DNA from: JBNKHH01 sp050290245
Lineage (GTDB): Bacteria > Pseudomonadota > Alphaproteobacteria > Rhodobacterales > Rhodobacteraceae
DNA: 64,000 bases
Direction: 5' to 3'
NCBI GenBank assembly: GCA_050290245.1
Contig: JBNKHH010000083.1
Location: 1 to 64,000, forward strand
Part shown: positions 26,959 through 35,764 of the stretch, in pieces
Numbering within the stretch: position 1 is the stretch's first letter
Layout: each line of letters opens with the position of its first letter
Notes under the pieces: model-generated
What the model saw: the letters and a program-made list of their open reading frames with translations, nothing else
What the model was told of the DNA's origin: nothing
The model's database searches: none
Made by a program: the position numbers and the translations under genes

Positions 26959-28059
26959 ATGATCGCCCGGCAAAAAGTCTTCTTCGTCCTGACCGCCCTG
27001 ATCCTCGGCGCCTGCACCGCGCGGGGGCCGCTCCTGGATGTGCCGCCGGGCACGCCACCGGGCGAGAGCGTCGAAATCTTTGTCGCCACCAACCGAAGCG
27101 ACTTCCTGCATAAGGCCGAACGTGGCCGCTCCGAAACCACCAGGCATTTCCGTTATGAAATCCGCGTGCCGACTGGACATGTGCCCGGCACGCTAAACCT
27201 TCCAGGCTGGCGCGCCGACCCCGACCGGCATTTCCTGACGGAAAGCGCGGTTGAATTCCCGACCGAGGCCGATTTTTCCCGCAGCATCAAAACGCATCTG
27301 TCGCAGCGACCGGTAGGTGATCAGACGATTTTCGTCTATATCCACGGGTTCAACAATTCTTTCGCCGAGGGTTTGGTCCGCCACGCGCAACTTGACCACG
27401 ACCTTGATTCTCCGGGTGTGTCCGTCCATTTCTCTTGGCCCAGCGCCGCCAGCCCGCTGGGATATGCTCACGACCGGGACAGCGTTCTTTATTCGCGTGA
27501 TGCCTTGGAATCTCTCTTGCGCGCCATGCCTCGCGCACGTGGAAAGATCGTTCTGGTTGCCCATTCGATGGGCTCGCAACTGGCGATGGAGACCCTCCGC
27601 CAGATCGAGATATCGTCTCCCGGATGGGGTGAGCGCAACCTTGGCGGGGTCGTCCTGTTTTCACCCGACATCGACCTTGACGTATTCCGCCAGCAAGCCG
27701 CGCGCATCGGGCCCCTGCCGCAACCCTTTTTGGTTTTCACATCGAACCGCGATCACATCCTCAACCTTTCCGCGACGCTTTCGGGCGAGGAAAACCGCCT
27801 TGGCTCTGTCGCCAACGCCGAGGATCTGGCCGACCTGGAAATCACGCTGATGAACGTCAGCGACTTTTCCGAGGGCGTCGGGCACTTCAACGTGGGAGAT
27901 TCACCGACGCTGATCACCATCCTTCGTCGGCTTGCGCGTCTGGGTGGAACCTTTGGCGAAGGGCAGGGCAGGACCGACATCATTCCGGGCACCATCCTGA
28001 CCGTGCGCAACGTGACCGAGATCATCCTGTCACCGCTTTCGGCTCTCGAAGGTCAGTAG
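26959..28059 (+). CDS. alpha/beta-hydrolase lipoprotein (DUF900 family)
   Basis: A 366-residue predicted lipoprotein. The signal peptide ends in the lipobox LGAC (C19). The hydrolase domain has FVYIHGFNNSF (oxyanion-side HGF motif) and the nucleophile elbow VAHSMGSQ, typical of DUF900 proteins. A catalytic His is plausible in the GVGHF segment near the C terminus. The substrate is unknown. I start at ATG 26959, with AGGA upstream, because an earlier in-frame start adds a non-signal extension. It stands 62 bases after hslU. Confidence 0.78.
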   Translation: MIARQKVFFVLTALILGACTARGPLLDVPPGTPPGESVEIFVATNRSDFLHKAERGRSETTRHFRYEIRVPTGHVPGTLNLPGWRADPDRHFLTESAVEFPTEADFSRSIKTHLSQRPVGDQTIFVYIHGFNNSFAEGLVRHAQLDHDLDSPGVSVHFSWPSAASPLGYAHDRDSVLYSRDALESLLRAMPRARGKIVLVAHSMGSQLAMETLRQIEISSPGWGERNLGGVVLFSPDIDLDVFRQQAARIGPLPQPFLVFTSNRDHILNLSATLSGEENRLGSVANAEDLADLEITLMNVSDFSEGVGHFNVGDSPTLITILRRLARLGGTFGEGQGRTDIIPGTILTVRNVTEIILSPLSALEGQ

Positions 28060-28191
28060 TCTTCAATTCGCAAGGCAATCTCGACGTGCCCAGCGGACAG
28101 TGAGCCACAGTCGGGCCGCCACCTGAGGAACAGCCGAACGTAGCGCATTTCCGGCTTTTCAATCCCCGGAAACAAGCGCAGACAGGAGCGC

Positions 28192-29436
28192 ATGGGTTCC
28201 CTCCATTTCATTCGCGATAACATCCGGTTTCTTTTGGTCGGCATTATCCTGACGCTGAATTCCAGCTATGGTCAGACCTTTTTCATCTCGATTTTCGCCG
28301 CGCGCATCATGTCGGATTTTAGCCTGTCTGACGGTGAATGGGGCGGGGTTTATACCCTGGGCACAACAGTTTCAGCGATCGTGATGTTCTGGGCAGGGAC
28401 GCTCAGCGACCGCTTCCGGGTTCGTCAACTGGCCTGGCTCGTCATTCCTGGGCTTGCTCTGACCTGCGTTGCCATGGCGCTCAATCCCTGGGCCGCGGGA
28501 CTTGTCGTTGTGGTGTTTTTCCTGCGCGTCTTCGGTCAGGGCATGATGTTCCAACTTTCCGCCGTCTCGATGGCCCGCTGGTTCGTCGCCCGTCGCGGTC
28601 TCGCGCTTTCGGTCTCGGCGATGGGGTTCTGGATCGGGCAAGCCACGCTCCCCATCCTTTTCGCCGCCCTTCTCCTGATCTACGACTGGCGTACCCTCTG
28701 GATCCTCGCGGGGGCATTGGTATTGTTGACTTTTCCGCTTGTTCTCTGGCTTCTTGCGCAGGAAAGAACACCCCAGTCCCTGGCTCAGGAAAGCCACTCC
28801 GTCGGCATGAATAGACGTCATTGGACGCGGCGCGAGGTAATGAAATCACCGCTATTCTGGATGCTGATGCCGATGCTTCTCGGACCTCCTGCATGGGGGA
28901 CGGCCTTGTTCTTCCAGCAGGTCCATATCGCCGAGGTCAAGGGTTGGGCATTGGTGGATTATCTTGCTTTGATCCCCGTGATGACCGCGGTTTCGGTGGC
29001 AACGACACTCGTAGCGGGCCAGCTCATCGATCGCCTGGGCTCTTCTCTTCTGATCAGGTTTGTCCTGTTTCCGTGGATGGCTGGGTTCACTGTACTGGCG
29101 CTTGCCCAGTCCCTTCCGACCGCCTTGATTGCCTTTGTCTTTTTCGGCCTGGCGCATGGCATCCAGGCAACCGTCCTTACTGCTTTCTGGGCCGAATTCT
29201 TTGGCACGCGCCACATCGGCTCCATAAAGGCGGCCGCCACAAGCATCATGGTATTCGGCTCGGCCATCGGTCCGGGCATCTCAGGTTACCTGATTGATCT
29301 TGGCTATGATTTTCCCTCGCAGATGACCGTTGTTGTCGCCTATTTCGCAGCAGCGGCCAGCCTTGTTTGGATTGCCGTGATCCGGGCCAAAACTGACCTA
29401 CCGTCTGCGCCTCAGATAGACATAAAAGGCGCCTGA
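28192..29436 (+). CDS. major facilitator superfamily transporter
   Basis: A 414-residue protein with about twelve hydrophobic segments and the MFS motif-A-like loop GTLSDRFRVRQL between segments 2 and 3. The second half begins after a hydrophilic loop near residue 195. The substrate is not evident from sequence or neighbours. The ATG at 28192 follows AGGAGCGC. Its last 39 bases overlap the 3' end of the convergent Smr gene. Confidence 0.85.
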   Translation: MGSLHFIRDNIRFLLVGIILTLNSSYGQTFFISIFAARIMSDFSLSDGEWGGVYTLGTTVSAIVMFWAGTLSDRFRVRQLAWLVIPGLALTCVAMALNPWAAGLVVVVFFLRVFGQGMMFQLSAVSMARWFVARRGLALSVSAMGFWIGQATLPILFAALLLIYDWRTLWILAGALVLLTFPLVLWLLAQERTPQSLAQESHSVGMNRRHWTRREVMKSPLFWMLMPMLLGPPAWGTALFFQQVHIAEVKGWALVDYLALIPVMTAVSVATTLVAGQLIDRLGSSLLIRFVLFPWMAGFTVLALAQSLPTALIAFVFFGLAHGIQATVLTAFWAEFFGTRHIGSIKAAATSIMVFGSAIGPGISGYLIDLGYDFPSQMTVVVAYFAAAASLVWIAVIRAKTDLPSAPQIDIKGA

Positions 29437-29970
29437 TCCCCCATGTCGCTGGTGGGCCGAGGTCCAGTCCAAGACCAGTGAACTCAGTGGCGGCTGTGCC
29501 AACCACTCGGGCAGGGACTGCCGCAAAACCCCCGCGCGGCGCGGTACCGGATCACCATCATCAGCATGTCGGCCCTTTCCGGTAATGACCAGAACAAGCC
29601 GTTTTTCATCCGAAAAGGCTCTTAGTATGAAAGCCGTCAGTGCAGTCTGAGCTGCAGCGGCCGTCATGCCGTGCAGGTCAATCCGGGCTTCCGGTGCAGA
29701 TTTCCCCCGCTTCATCCTCGCATGGGTTTTGCGGTCCATGCGAACCGGCTGGTCATGTCTTTTTGCGCCCATGACAGCAGGTGCCGCCGCCGTTTCACCC
29801 ACGCGAAACGGCCTGATGTCAAAGTCTGCTCTTTCAGCAATTGGCTTTGGTTTGGGTGGGTTTTCTGACAATGGCGTCTTTGAGATCTGGCGCATCGGTT
29901 TCGCCGTTCGGGCCACTTGCTGCCACAGAGCTTCTTCCTCTGGCCGCAACCCTCTCGGCCTGCGCCTCAT
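29398..29970 (-). CDS. Smr-domain protein
   Basis: A 190-residue protein with a basic, proline-rich N terminus (about 1-95) and a C-terminal Smr domain. The domain carries the DLHGMT motif (the LDxHG-type active-site motif), VITGKG and the closing HGGSGAFYVYLRR. Smr domains are nucleic-acid endonuclease-like modules; alphaproteobacterial members of this size are uncharacterised. It is coupled to mltA (4-base overlap) as the last gene of the tim44-mltA-smr unit, an order usual in this group. Confidence 0.88.
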   Translation of the reverse strand: MRRRPRGLRPEEEALWQQVARTAKPMRQISKTPLSENPPKPKPIAERADFDIRPFRVGETAAAPAVMGAKRHDQPVRMDRKTHARMKRGKSAPEARIDLHGMTAAAAQTALTAFILRAFSDEKRLVLVITGKGRHADDGDPVPRRAGVLRQSLPEWLAQPPLSSLVLDWTSAHQRHGGSGAFYVYLRRRR

Positions 29971-30992
29971 TTGCCTTCCACCATGGCCAGCGCGTCGTTT
30001 ATGGGCAGCAAAACAACCATTCGCCCCCCATCCCGCACCTTGCCGGCCATGCGGCCGGCTTCGGGTCCGGTTCCGAAAAATACGTCAGCCCGTTGAGGGC
30101 CCCTGATCGCTGATCCCGTGTCCTGCCCGACCATCAGTCGCCGAATTGGATTTTTTCCGCCCTTTTCAAGCCAAATCGGCGCACCAAGGGGGATGAATTC
30201 CGGGTCGATCGCCACGGTCCGGCCCGCCGTTATCGATCTGTTCATTGCGCCCAAAGGTCCTTTGTCCGCCGGAACCTGAGAAACCTCACGAAAGAAAACA
30301 TAAGACGGGTTGTGGTGTAAAAGGGCTTTTCCTTCGTCGGGATGCTTTTTGACCCAGCTGCGAATGACATCCGCCGAGACCTGGTGTTCCTGGAAAATAC
30401 CCCTGCGCACCAGTTCCTGACCGACCGAGCGATATGGGTGACCGTTCTTTCCACCGTAACCGATGCGGATCTGGTTGCCGCTCTCCAATCGAATGCGGCC
30501 CGATCCCTGAATTTGCAGAAAGAACTTGTCTACGGGGTCTTCGATCCAGGCAATCTCAAGCCCCCGTCCTTCCAGAACGCCAGACGTCTCGATTTCTTCC
30601 CTCGAGATCCATTGGTCCCCTGACGCCAGTTCGTCTGGCTGTCGATAAAGGGGGACTTGAAATCTATCGGTTCTGGTTTTTGATCCCTCAAGTTCCGGTT
30701 CGAAGTACCCTGTGAACAGAGGGGGTTCGCCGTCGGTGATCATTACCGGTCGGAAAAAGGTCTCAAAGAACACACGTGCGTCGTCAGCCTTGTAGGATAA
30801 CGCACAGACAGCCGACCAATCGCCCGAGTCCAGATCACCACAGGTTTGCTGAAAGACCTTCAGCCCGACAGCATGGTCGTCGCTGCTCCATCCGCGGAGA
30901 TCGGCAAAATCCAGCAATCTGATGTCAGCAGACACGGCGCCGCCAGCGAGCATTGCGACGGCAAGAGCACAAAGGCCCCGCCCGATCATCAT
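29967..30992 (-). CDS. mltA: membrane-bound lytic murein transglycosylase A, MltA
   Basis: A 341-residue exported peptidoglycan-cleaving enzyme. The signal peptide (about 1-22, ending AVSA) is of the signal-peptidase-I kind and not a lipoprotein signal. The MltA domain shows PPLFTGYFEPELEGS near residue 88. The 3D domain carries the catalytic aspartate in VGQDTGSAIRGPQRADVFFG. It would release 1,6-anhydro-muropeptides, upstream of the recycling served by amgK-murU. It overlaps both neighbours by 4 bases. Confidence 0.92.
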   Translation of the reverse strand: MMIGRGLCALAVAMLAGGAVSADIRLLDFADLRGWSSDDHAVGLKVFQQTCGDLDSGDWSAVCALSYKADDARVFFETFFRPVMITDGEPPLFTGYFEPELEGSKTRTDRFQVPLYRQPDELASGDQWISREEIETSGVLEGRGLEIAWIEDPVDKFFLQIQGSGRIRLESGNQIRIGYGGKNGHPYRSVGQELVRRGIFQEHQVSADVIRSWVKKHPDEGKALLHHNPSYVFFREVSQVPADKGPLGAMNRSITAGRTVAIDPEFIPLGAPIWLEKGGKNPIRRLMVGQDTGSAIRGPQRADVFFGTGPEAGRMAGKVRDGGRMVVLLPINDALAMVEGK

Positions 30993-31648
30993 TCGCCGGT
31001 CGCGACCAGCTGCCAGTTCGGGTCATTGGAGCCCATGATGCGAGCAAAGGTCCAGCTGTCTTTCTGGCGCTTGATCTCGTTCGCGTTGCCCTCGATGACG
31101 TCACCATCAGAGTTTCGTACGACCGAGGTCAATTCACCAACAAAACGCACAGTCACCTCTCCTTCGTTCGTTGCTCGATCGAAACTGGCACTTTTCAACG
31201 CGATTTCCCGTACGCCAACAAAGTTCGCTTCAACCGTCAGGCCCTGCGCAGCACGCTGATTTATGACGTCCTGAAAAGCCTCGGCGATCTCGTCCGACAA
31301 AAACGAACGCACTTCCGAAAGGTCACCGTTCTCAAACGCCATCAATATCATCTCGTAGGCGCCACGAGACCCTTCCAGGAACGGGCCAACGGCGAAACCT
31401 GGCTCGGCCATCTTCATTGCAGCAAGGGCCTTAGCACTCTCCGATCCATCTTCAACATGGTCGGTGATATCGCGATCTGGACCCCCTTCGATCACGTCGA
31501 ACCCCTGGCGTCGCGACGATCTGCCCTGCGACTGGGAGACAGGCGGTTTTTCAAATCCTTCCCGGGTGCCCAGTACGCTTCTCAGACGCAGAATGAGAAA
31601 TACGGCAATTCCTGCAAGCACCAGTAATTGGATCAGCGATGAACTCAT
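30989..31648 (-). CDS. Tim44-domain membrane protein
   Basis: A 219-residue protein with one N-terminal membrane segment (SSLIQLLVLAGIAVFLILRL) and a C-terminal Tim44-like domain (FLEGSRGAYEMILMAFENGD, EVTVRFVGELTS). It is the bacterial relative of mitochondrial Tim44, known as TimA in Caulobacter; its role in bacteria is not settled. I take ATG 31648 as start (MSSSLIQ), as upstream codons add no family sequence. It is divergent from fxsA with about 100 bases between. Confidence 0.88.
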   Translation of the reverse strand: MSSSLIQLLVLAGIAVFLILRLRSVLGTREGFEKPPVSQSQGRSSRRQGFDVIEGGPDRDITDHVEDGSESAKALAAMKMAEPGFAVGPFLEGSRGAYEMILMAFENGDLSEVRSFLSDEIAEAFQDVINQRAAQGLTVEANFVGVREIALKSASFDRATNEGEVTVRFVGELTSVVRNSDGDVIEGNANEIKRQKDSWTFARIMGSNDPNWQLVATGE

Positions 31649-31749
31649 GTGTTCTCTCAGGGTAAGGTTTGGATTTCCAACGTCAGGGCACATATGTAGG
31701 ACGTGTCACGCTCTAAGTCCACCTGAGCACCTGCGACAGAGAGGTTGAA

Positions 31750-32208
31750 ATGCGACTGTTCTTACTGTTCTTGGCGGTTCCGCTGATCGAAATTGCCCTT
31801 TTCATCCAGATTGGCGGCATCATCGGGCTTTGGTGGACCCTTGCGACGGTTGTCGTGACCGCACTGATCGGTACTTTTCTTGTCCGCAGTCAAGGCCTGG
31901 CGGTTCTGTCCAGGCTGAAAGGCTCTCTTGAAGAACTGCGTGATCCGACAGAACCGCTGGCGCACGGCGCCATGATCCTATTTTCTGGCGCACTCCTTTT
32001 GACGCCCGGGTTCTTTACTGACGCAGTTGGCTTTGCGCTGCTCGTCCCCGGTGTTCGCGGTTTCATTTTCAATGCAATAAAGAGTCGCGTCGTTGTCCAG
32101 AGTTTTTCGTATGGAAATCGCCCGCCCTCCGACCATCAGACGACGATCGAGGGAGAGTTCGAGGAAATCGACCCGGGCAAAGGGCCCTCAGGATGGACAC
32201 GGCATTGA
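31750..32208 (+). CDS. fxsA: FxsA-family membrane protein
   Basis: A 152-residue cytoplasmic-membrane protein. It opens with the FxsA hallmark (LFLAVPLIEIALFIQIGG), has a second hydrophobic pair (ALIGTFLVRSQG) and the LLLTPGFFTDAVGFALLVPG motif. The C-terminal 35 residues are hydrophilic. In E. coli, overproduction of FxsA blocks phage T7 exclusion by F; the cellular role is unknown. It lies upstream of secB, a placement conserved in alphaproteobacteria. Confidence 0.9.
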   Translation: MRLFLLFLAVPLIEIALFIQIGGIIGLWWTLATVVVTALIGTFLVRSQGLAVLSRLKGSLEELRDPTEPLAHGAMILFSGALLLTPGFFTDAVGFALLVPGVRGFIFNAIKSRVVVQSFSYGNRPPSDHQTTIEGEFEEIDPGKGPSGWTRH

Positions 32209-32269
32209 GGGCGCGTTGACCCTCTGTTAGAGAGCCGGGGACCACATGAAAAGCACGACGGAGGGCCAT

Positions 32270-32761
32270 ATGGCCGAAAACGATAACGGTGCCGCACCTC
32301 AGGTACCCCAAATGAAGATCCTGGGACAGTTTATCCGGGATATGTCGTTCGAGAATATTCTGGCACGGAAACCTGTCGAAGGTCAGGTTCAGCCGGACAT
32401 CCAAGTCCAGGTTGCACTGGATGCGAGAAAAGGATCGACCGCAGGTCAATTCGAAGTCATTACCAAGCTCAACGTGACGTCCAAGCAAAAGGGAAGCGAC
32501 GCCGTTCTTTTTGTGCTTGAGCTTGAGTATTCAGGGCTTTTCCATATCGAGAACATCGCTGACGAACAGCTGCACCCGTTCCTGATGATCGAGTGTCCGC
32601 GGATGCTCTTCCCTTTTGTCCGTCGCATTGTCAGCGATGTGACAAGGGATGGTGGCTTCCCGCCGCTGAACCTGGACAACATGGACTTCGTGGCGCTGTA
32701 CCGGCAACAGCTGGCGCAACGGCAGCCGGATCAAGCGGCGGCCAAACCACCAGTCAGCTAA
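32270..32761 (+). CDS. secB: protein-export chaperone SecB
   Basis: A 163-residue SecB tetramer subunit, which keeps preproteins unfolded and hands them to SecA. LGQFIRDMSFEN and the ECPRMLFPFVRRIVSDVTRDGGFPPL region (here split: ECPRMLFPF, then DGGFPPLNLDN) are diagnostic. Start 32270 has GGAGGG five bases upstream; an ATG eight codons earlier has a poorer context. Its 3' end overlaps the convergent dnaQ by 8 bases. Confidence 0.95.
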   Translation: MAENDNGAAPQVPQMKILGQFIRDMSFENILARKPVEGQVQPDIQVQVALDARKGSTAGQFEVITKLNVTSKQKGSDAVLFVLELEYSGLFHIENIADEQLHPFLMIECPRMLFPFVRRIVSDVTRDGGFPPLNLDNMDFVALYRQQLAQRQPDQAAAKPPVS

Positions 32762-33452
32762 ACCGCTTCCAAATTGCGCCTTCGCCCATGTCTTGGACGA
32801 AGGCGTCATGTCGATCTGCTTCTGCGCTCAAAAGACGGGATCCAAGTGGAACCGTCCTCGGGCGCGGACGCCAGTCGTCCTGATGACTGTTCTCGTGATC
32901 CAGTTTCTTTTCCGGTTCCTGAGCCAGCGCAAAATCCGGTTGCCGACCGCCTATGAGTTCAAGGTAGACGTCCGCAAGGATCTCGCTATCCAACAGGGCG
33001 CCGTGCAGCGTTCGGGATGAATTATCAATCGAGTACCGGCGGCAAAGCGCGTCCAGGGATGCAGGTGATCCGGGAAACTTTTTGCGCGCTATGGCAAGCG
33101 TATCAATTGCCTGCTCCCAGGGGATCTGTTGCATACCGAGCCATCGAAGTTCTGCATTCAAGAACTTCATGTCAAACGCCGCATTGTGAATGATCAGCTT
33201 GGCGTCTCCGATAAAATCGAGGAATTCTTGGGCGATGTCCTTGAAAATCGGCTTGCCACGCAGAAAATCATCCGTCAGCCCGTGAACCTGAATGGCCTCT
33301 TGCGGAACTGATCTCTCGGGGAAGATGTACTGATGATACGTTTTGCCGGTCGGCATGTGCCCAAAAAGTTCGACGCCGCCTATTTCGACAATCCGGTCTC
33401 CGCTTTCAGGATCCAGGCCCGTCGTTTCGGTGTCCAGAACGATTTCCCGCAT
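32754..33452 (-). CDS. dnaQ: DNA polymerase III epsilon subunit (proofreading exonuclease)
   Basis: A 232-residue DEDDh 3'-5' exonuclease. Exo I is D7-T-E9-TTGLD, exo II lies in HNAAFDMKFLNAEL, and exo III is HGALLDSEILADVY with the catalytic His and Asp. A linker and a short C-terminal tail for binding the alpha subunit follow. It is the proofreading subunit of the replicative polymerase. Its 5' end overlaps coaE by 47 bases, an unusually long overlap but well supported on both sides. It is the last gene of the unit maf-aroE-coaE-dnaQ. Confidence 0.95.
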   Translation of the reverse strand: MREIVLDTETTGLDPESGDRIVEIGGVELFGHMPTGKTYHQYIFPERSVPQEAIQVHGLTDDFLRGKPIFKDIAQEFLDFIGDAKLIIHNAAFDMKFLNAELRWLGMQQIPWEQAIDTLAIARKKFPGSPASLDALCRRYSIDNSSRTLHGALLDSEILADVYLELIGGRQPDFALAQEPEKKLDHENSHQDDWRPRPRTVPLGSRLLSAEADRHDAFVQDMGEGAIWKRFS

Positions 33453-34044
33453 CTTTCAGCCTATCTCTGATTTGGTCCAGCACATCATGAACAGAGGCAC
33501 GGGCGGCTTCAAGTGAAGCTGTCTCGATTATGAAATCTGCCCGCCTCCGTTTCTCGGCGTCCGGCATTTGCTTGGCTTTCAAGGATTCGAACTTTTCTTC
33601 CGTCATGCCTGGGCGCTCAAGCACGCGTTGGCGCTGGACGTCAGGGTCGGTTGTCACAACGACGACGACGTCAACCGTTCGCTCGGCCTTTGTCTCGAAC
33701 AACAAGGGTACATCGACGAGCACCAACTCGCTGTCTGATTCTTCGATGAACTCTGCTCGATCCCGCGCAACAAGGGGATGAACGACGCTCTCGATGTCGC
33801 TCAACACTTGGGGGTTCGTTGCTATCAATTCTGACAGGACGGCCCGGTCGACCGAGCTGTCAGTGATCGCCTCCGGGAATAGTGACCGGATTGGCTCCAC
33901 CGCTAATCCGTTCTTCTGGTACAGCCTGTGAACAGCCGCATCTGCGTCCCAGACCGGTATACCTTCGTCTCTGAACATCTGGGCAGTGGTGGATTTGCCC
34001 ATTCCGATCGAGCCGGTTAACCCGATGACAAAAGGTTTTTTCAC
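33406..34044 (-). CDS. coaE: dephospho-CoA kinase CoaE
   Basis: A 212-residue P-loop kinase for the last step of coenzyme A synthesis. Its P-loop is TGSIGMGKSTT (10-20). WDADAAVHRLY (the DAD substrate motif) and LVLVDVPLLFET are family signatures. It overlaps aroE by 4 bases and dnaQ by 47. The C terminus past residue 195 is polar and is the part shared with the dnaQ start region. Confidence 0.95.
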   Translation of the reverse strand: MKKPFVIGLTGSIGMGKSTTAQMFRDEGIPVWDADAAVHRLYQKNGLAVEPIRSLFPEAITDSSVDRAVLSELIATNPQVLSDIESVVHPLVARDRAEFIEESDSELVLVDVPLLFETKAERTVDVVVVVTTDPDVQRQRVLERPGMTEEKFESLKAKQMPDAEKRRRADFIIETASLEAARASVHDVLDQIRDRLKDAGNRSGHRNDGPGS

Positions 34045-34874
34045 TCCATCATGACCTTACGGAGTTCTTCATCGACCTCGGGTTTCGCGTTGAACCAACG
34101 AGCAAATCCCGGTGCGGCTTGATACAGCAGCATCCCCAAACCATCGACAGTTCGGCAGCCGATCGATCGCGCATACGCCAGCAGAGGCGTTTCGAGCGGA
34201 GTGTAAACGAGATCGGTAACGACCGCGTTCTTGGAAAGCGCGTCCAGAGGAATCCGCATTTCAGATTTCCCGACCATCCCCAAGGATGAAGCGTTAACCA
34301 CGGTGGTCGCGTCCTCAAGCATGTTTCCGGCTCTTACCCAATCGAAGACAACGACTTTTCCGCCGAATTCGCTGCGCAAGGCCTCTGCGCGGGTCTTTGT
34401 TCTGTTTGCCAGCCGAATTTCTTGCACGCCGGCTTCGATCAACGACGCGATTACGGCTCGTGCTGCGCCGCCGGCGCCTATGACCGCAGCCGGTCCTTCG
34501 CCTGGGTTCCAGTCGGGAGCTCCGTGTCTCAAGTTCTCCAAGAAACCGTAGCCATCCGTGTTGTCCGCGTGAACTTTTCCGTCTTCCCGAAAAATGAGCG
34601 TGTTTGCTGACCCGATCAAGGCTGCACGGTCTGTCACAATGTCCGCGATGGACAGGACATGTTCTTTATGGGGGATAGTCACGTTGACGCCCACGAAGCC
34701 CATCTTGGGAAGTGCTCGGATTGCTGTTTCCAAATCGTCGGATGAAATATCCAAGGGTACATAATACCCCCTGATCCCATAGCGCTTGAGCCAATGCTGG
34801 TGGAGCTTTGGAGACTTGGAGTGTGCGATTGGCGAGCCGATGACGCCGGCCAAAGGAATTTTCGACGCTTTCAT
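34041..34874 (-). CDS. aroE: shikimate dehydrogenase AroE
   Basis: A 277-residue NADPH-dependent enzyme reducing 3-dehydroshikimate in aromatic amino-acid synthesis. The shikimate-binding SPIAHSKSPKLH (14-25) and the NVTIPHKEH motif with the catalytic Lys are intact, as are the NADP-binding GAGGAARAV loop and the NRTKTRAE segment that selects the 2'-phosphate. Coupled on both sides by 4-base overlaps. Confidence 0.95.
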   Translation of the reverse strand: MKASKIPLAGVIGSPIAHSKSPKLHQHWLKRYGIRGYYVPLDISSDDLETAIRALPKMGFVGVNVTIPHKEHVLSIADIVTDRAALIGSANTLIFREDGKVHADNTDGYGFLENLRHGAPDWNPGEGPAAVIGAGGAARAVIASLIEAGVQEIRLANRTKTRAEALRSEFGGKVVVFDWVRAGNMLEDATTVVNASSLGMVGKSEMRIPLDALSKNAVVTDLVYTPLETPLLAYARSIGCRTVDGLGMLLYQAAPGFARWFNAKPEVDEELRKVMME

Positions 34875-35470
34875 GACGCCAAAATGCCTCGCAAAGTCAG
34901 GTAGGACAATATCTCGATGAGCGGCATACCAAGAATAGTGAAATGGTCTCCGTCAATACGTTCGAATACCCGAACACCCTCCTCCTCGATCTTGTAGCCG
35001 CCGACCGAGTATTGGATGCTGCTCCAGTTTCTGGCCACGTAGTCGGTTATCCAATCCTGGGAAAGTTGCCGCATGTACAATCGCGTCTGGCCAATGTGCC
35101 GCCAGACTGGCCTTGATCCCTCGTAGATGACTGCTGCGGACAAGAGGGAATGCCGATGACCCGAAAGCGTTTGAAGCTGAACGACTGCTTCCGCCTGTGA
35201 CTTGGGTTTGGAGAACATGGTGTCGCCAAACGCCAGAACCTGGTCGCACCCGAGAACAAGCGCATCTGGATGCTTTGAGGAAATTTTCCTCGCTTTTGCC
35301 TCGGCCAATGCATCGGCAATGTCTCGTGGCTTGGCATGTTGAGCAATCATCGCCTGTTTTATCGCATCTTCGTCCAATCTGGCGACTTCGACTTCGAACG
35401 GAACCCGTGCACGATCAAGCAGCTCTGCTCGGATCGGGGACCCAGACGCGAGGATGATTTTCTGTTTCAT
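34871..35470 (-). CDS. maf: Maf-like nucleotide pyrophosphatase
   Basis: A 199-residue Maf/HAM1-fold protein with the N-terminal LASGSPIRAELLDRA and the VLGCDQVL segment. Maf proteins hydrolyse non-canonical or methylated nucleoside triphosphates and influence septation in some bacteria. It is the first gene of the leftward unit maf-aroE-coaE-dnaQ and immediately borders the candidate origin; a DnaA-box-like site overlaps its start codon region. In Caulobacter the same order lies beside the replication origin. Confidence 0.92.
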   Translation of the reverse strand: MKQKIILASGSPIRAELLDRARVPFEVEVARLDEDAIKQAMIAQHAKPRDIADALAEAKARKISSKHPDALVLGCDQVLAFGDTMFSKPKSQAEAVVQLQTLSGHRHSLLSAAVIYEGSRPVWRHIGQTRLYMRQLSQDWITDYVARNWSSIQYSVGGYKIEEEGVRVFERIDGDHFTILGMPLIEILSYLTLRGILAS

Positions 35471-35478
35471 GTGGACAA
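35470..35478 (-). promoter_or_regulatory. DnaA-box-like 9-mer
   Basis: TTGTCCACA on the minus strand, one mismatch from TTATCCACA. It overlaps the first base of the maf start codon, so DnaA binding here could also affect maf transcription. Confidence 0.4.
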
Positions 35479-35515
35479 CTCTGTGCGTTGTGAGGTCCAG
35501 AATCTGGAGGAAGTT

Positions 35516-35524
35516 TGTGCATAA
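35516..35524 (-). promoter_or_regulatory. DnaA-box-like 9-mer, consensus match
   Basis: TTATGCACA on the minus strand matches the strict R-box consensus TTATNCACA exactly. It is the best DnaA site in the gap. Confidence 0.55.
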
Positions 35525-35583
35525 GGCTCAGCATGCCTTGGCCACAAGACGTTCGGGCCTCCAGAGCGGCAATTCTCACAAAA

Positions 35584-35598
35584 TATCCACGGTGGATA
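35584..35598. repeat. TATCCAC-g-GTGGATA palindrome in the origin gap
   Basis: Seven-base arms separated by one G. Each arm contains the TATCCAC core of a DnaA box, so the site could be two opposed half-boxes or an operator for another dimeric protein. Confidence 0.5.
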
Positions 35599-35755
35599 CC
35601 TTACCCTGCCGCGATGTTCATAAAAAACCCAGTTGGCGCAGACTTCAAAATTTTCCCAATGATTTCTTTGTTCAGACAAAGATTAACATATTGAAAAATA
35701 TCGATTTAATATTCATTCTCAACCTTCGGTGAGGGATGCGTGTCCAGTCCAACAC

Positions 35756-35764
35756 TGTGGAAAA
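35756..35764 (-). promoter_or_regulatory. DnaA-box-like 9-mer
   Basis: TTTTCCACA on the minus strand fits the relaxed consensus TTWTNCACA. It lies on the hemJ side of the AT-rich segment. Confidence 0.45.

Noticed and set aside
35644..35722. CtrA sites (TTAA-N7-TTAA) in the origin gap
   Set aside because: TTAA occurs, but no pair has the required 7-base spacing.
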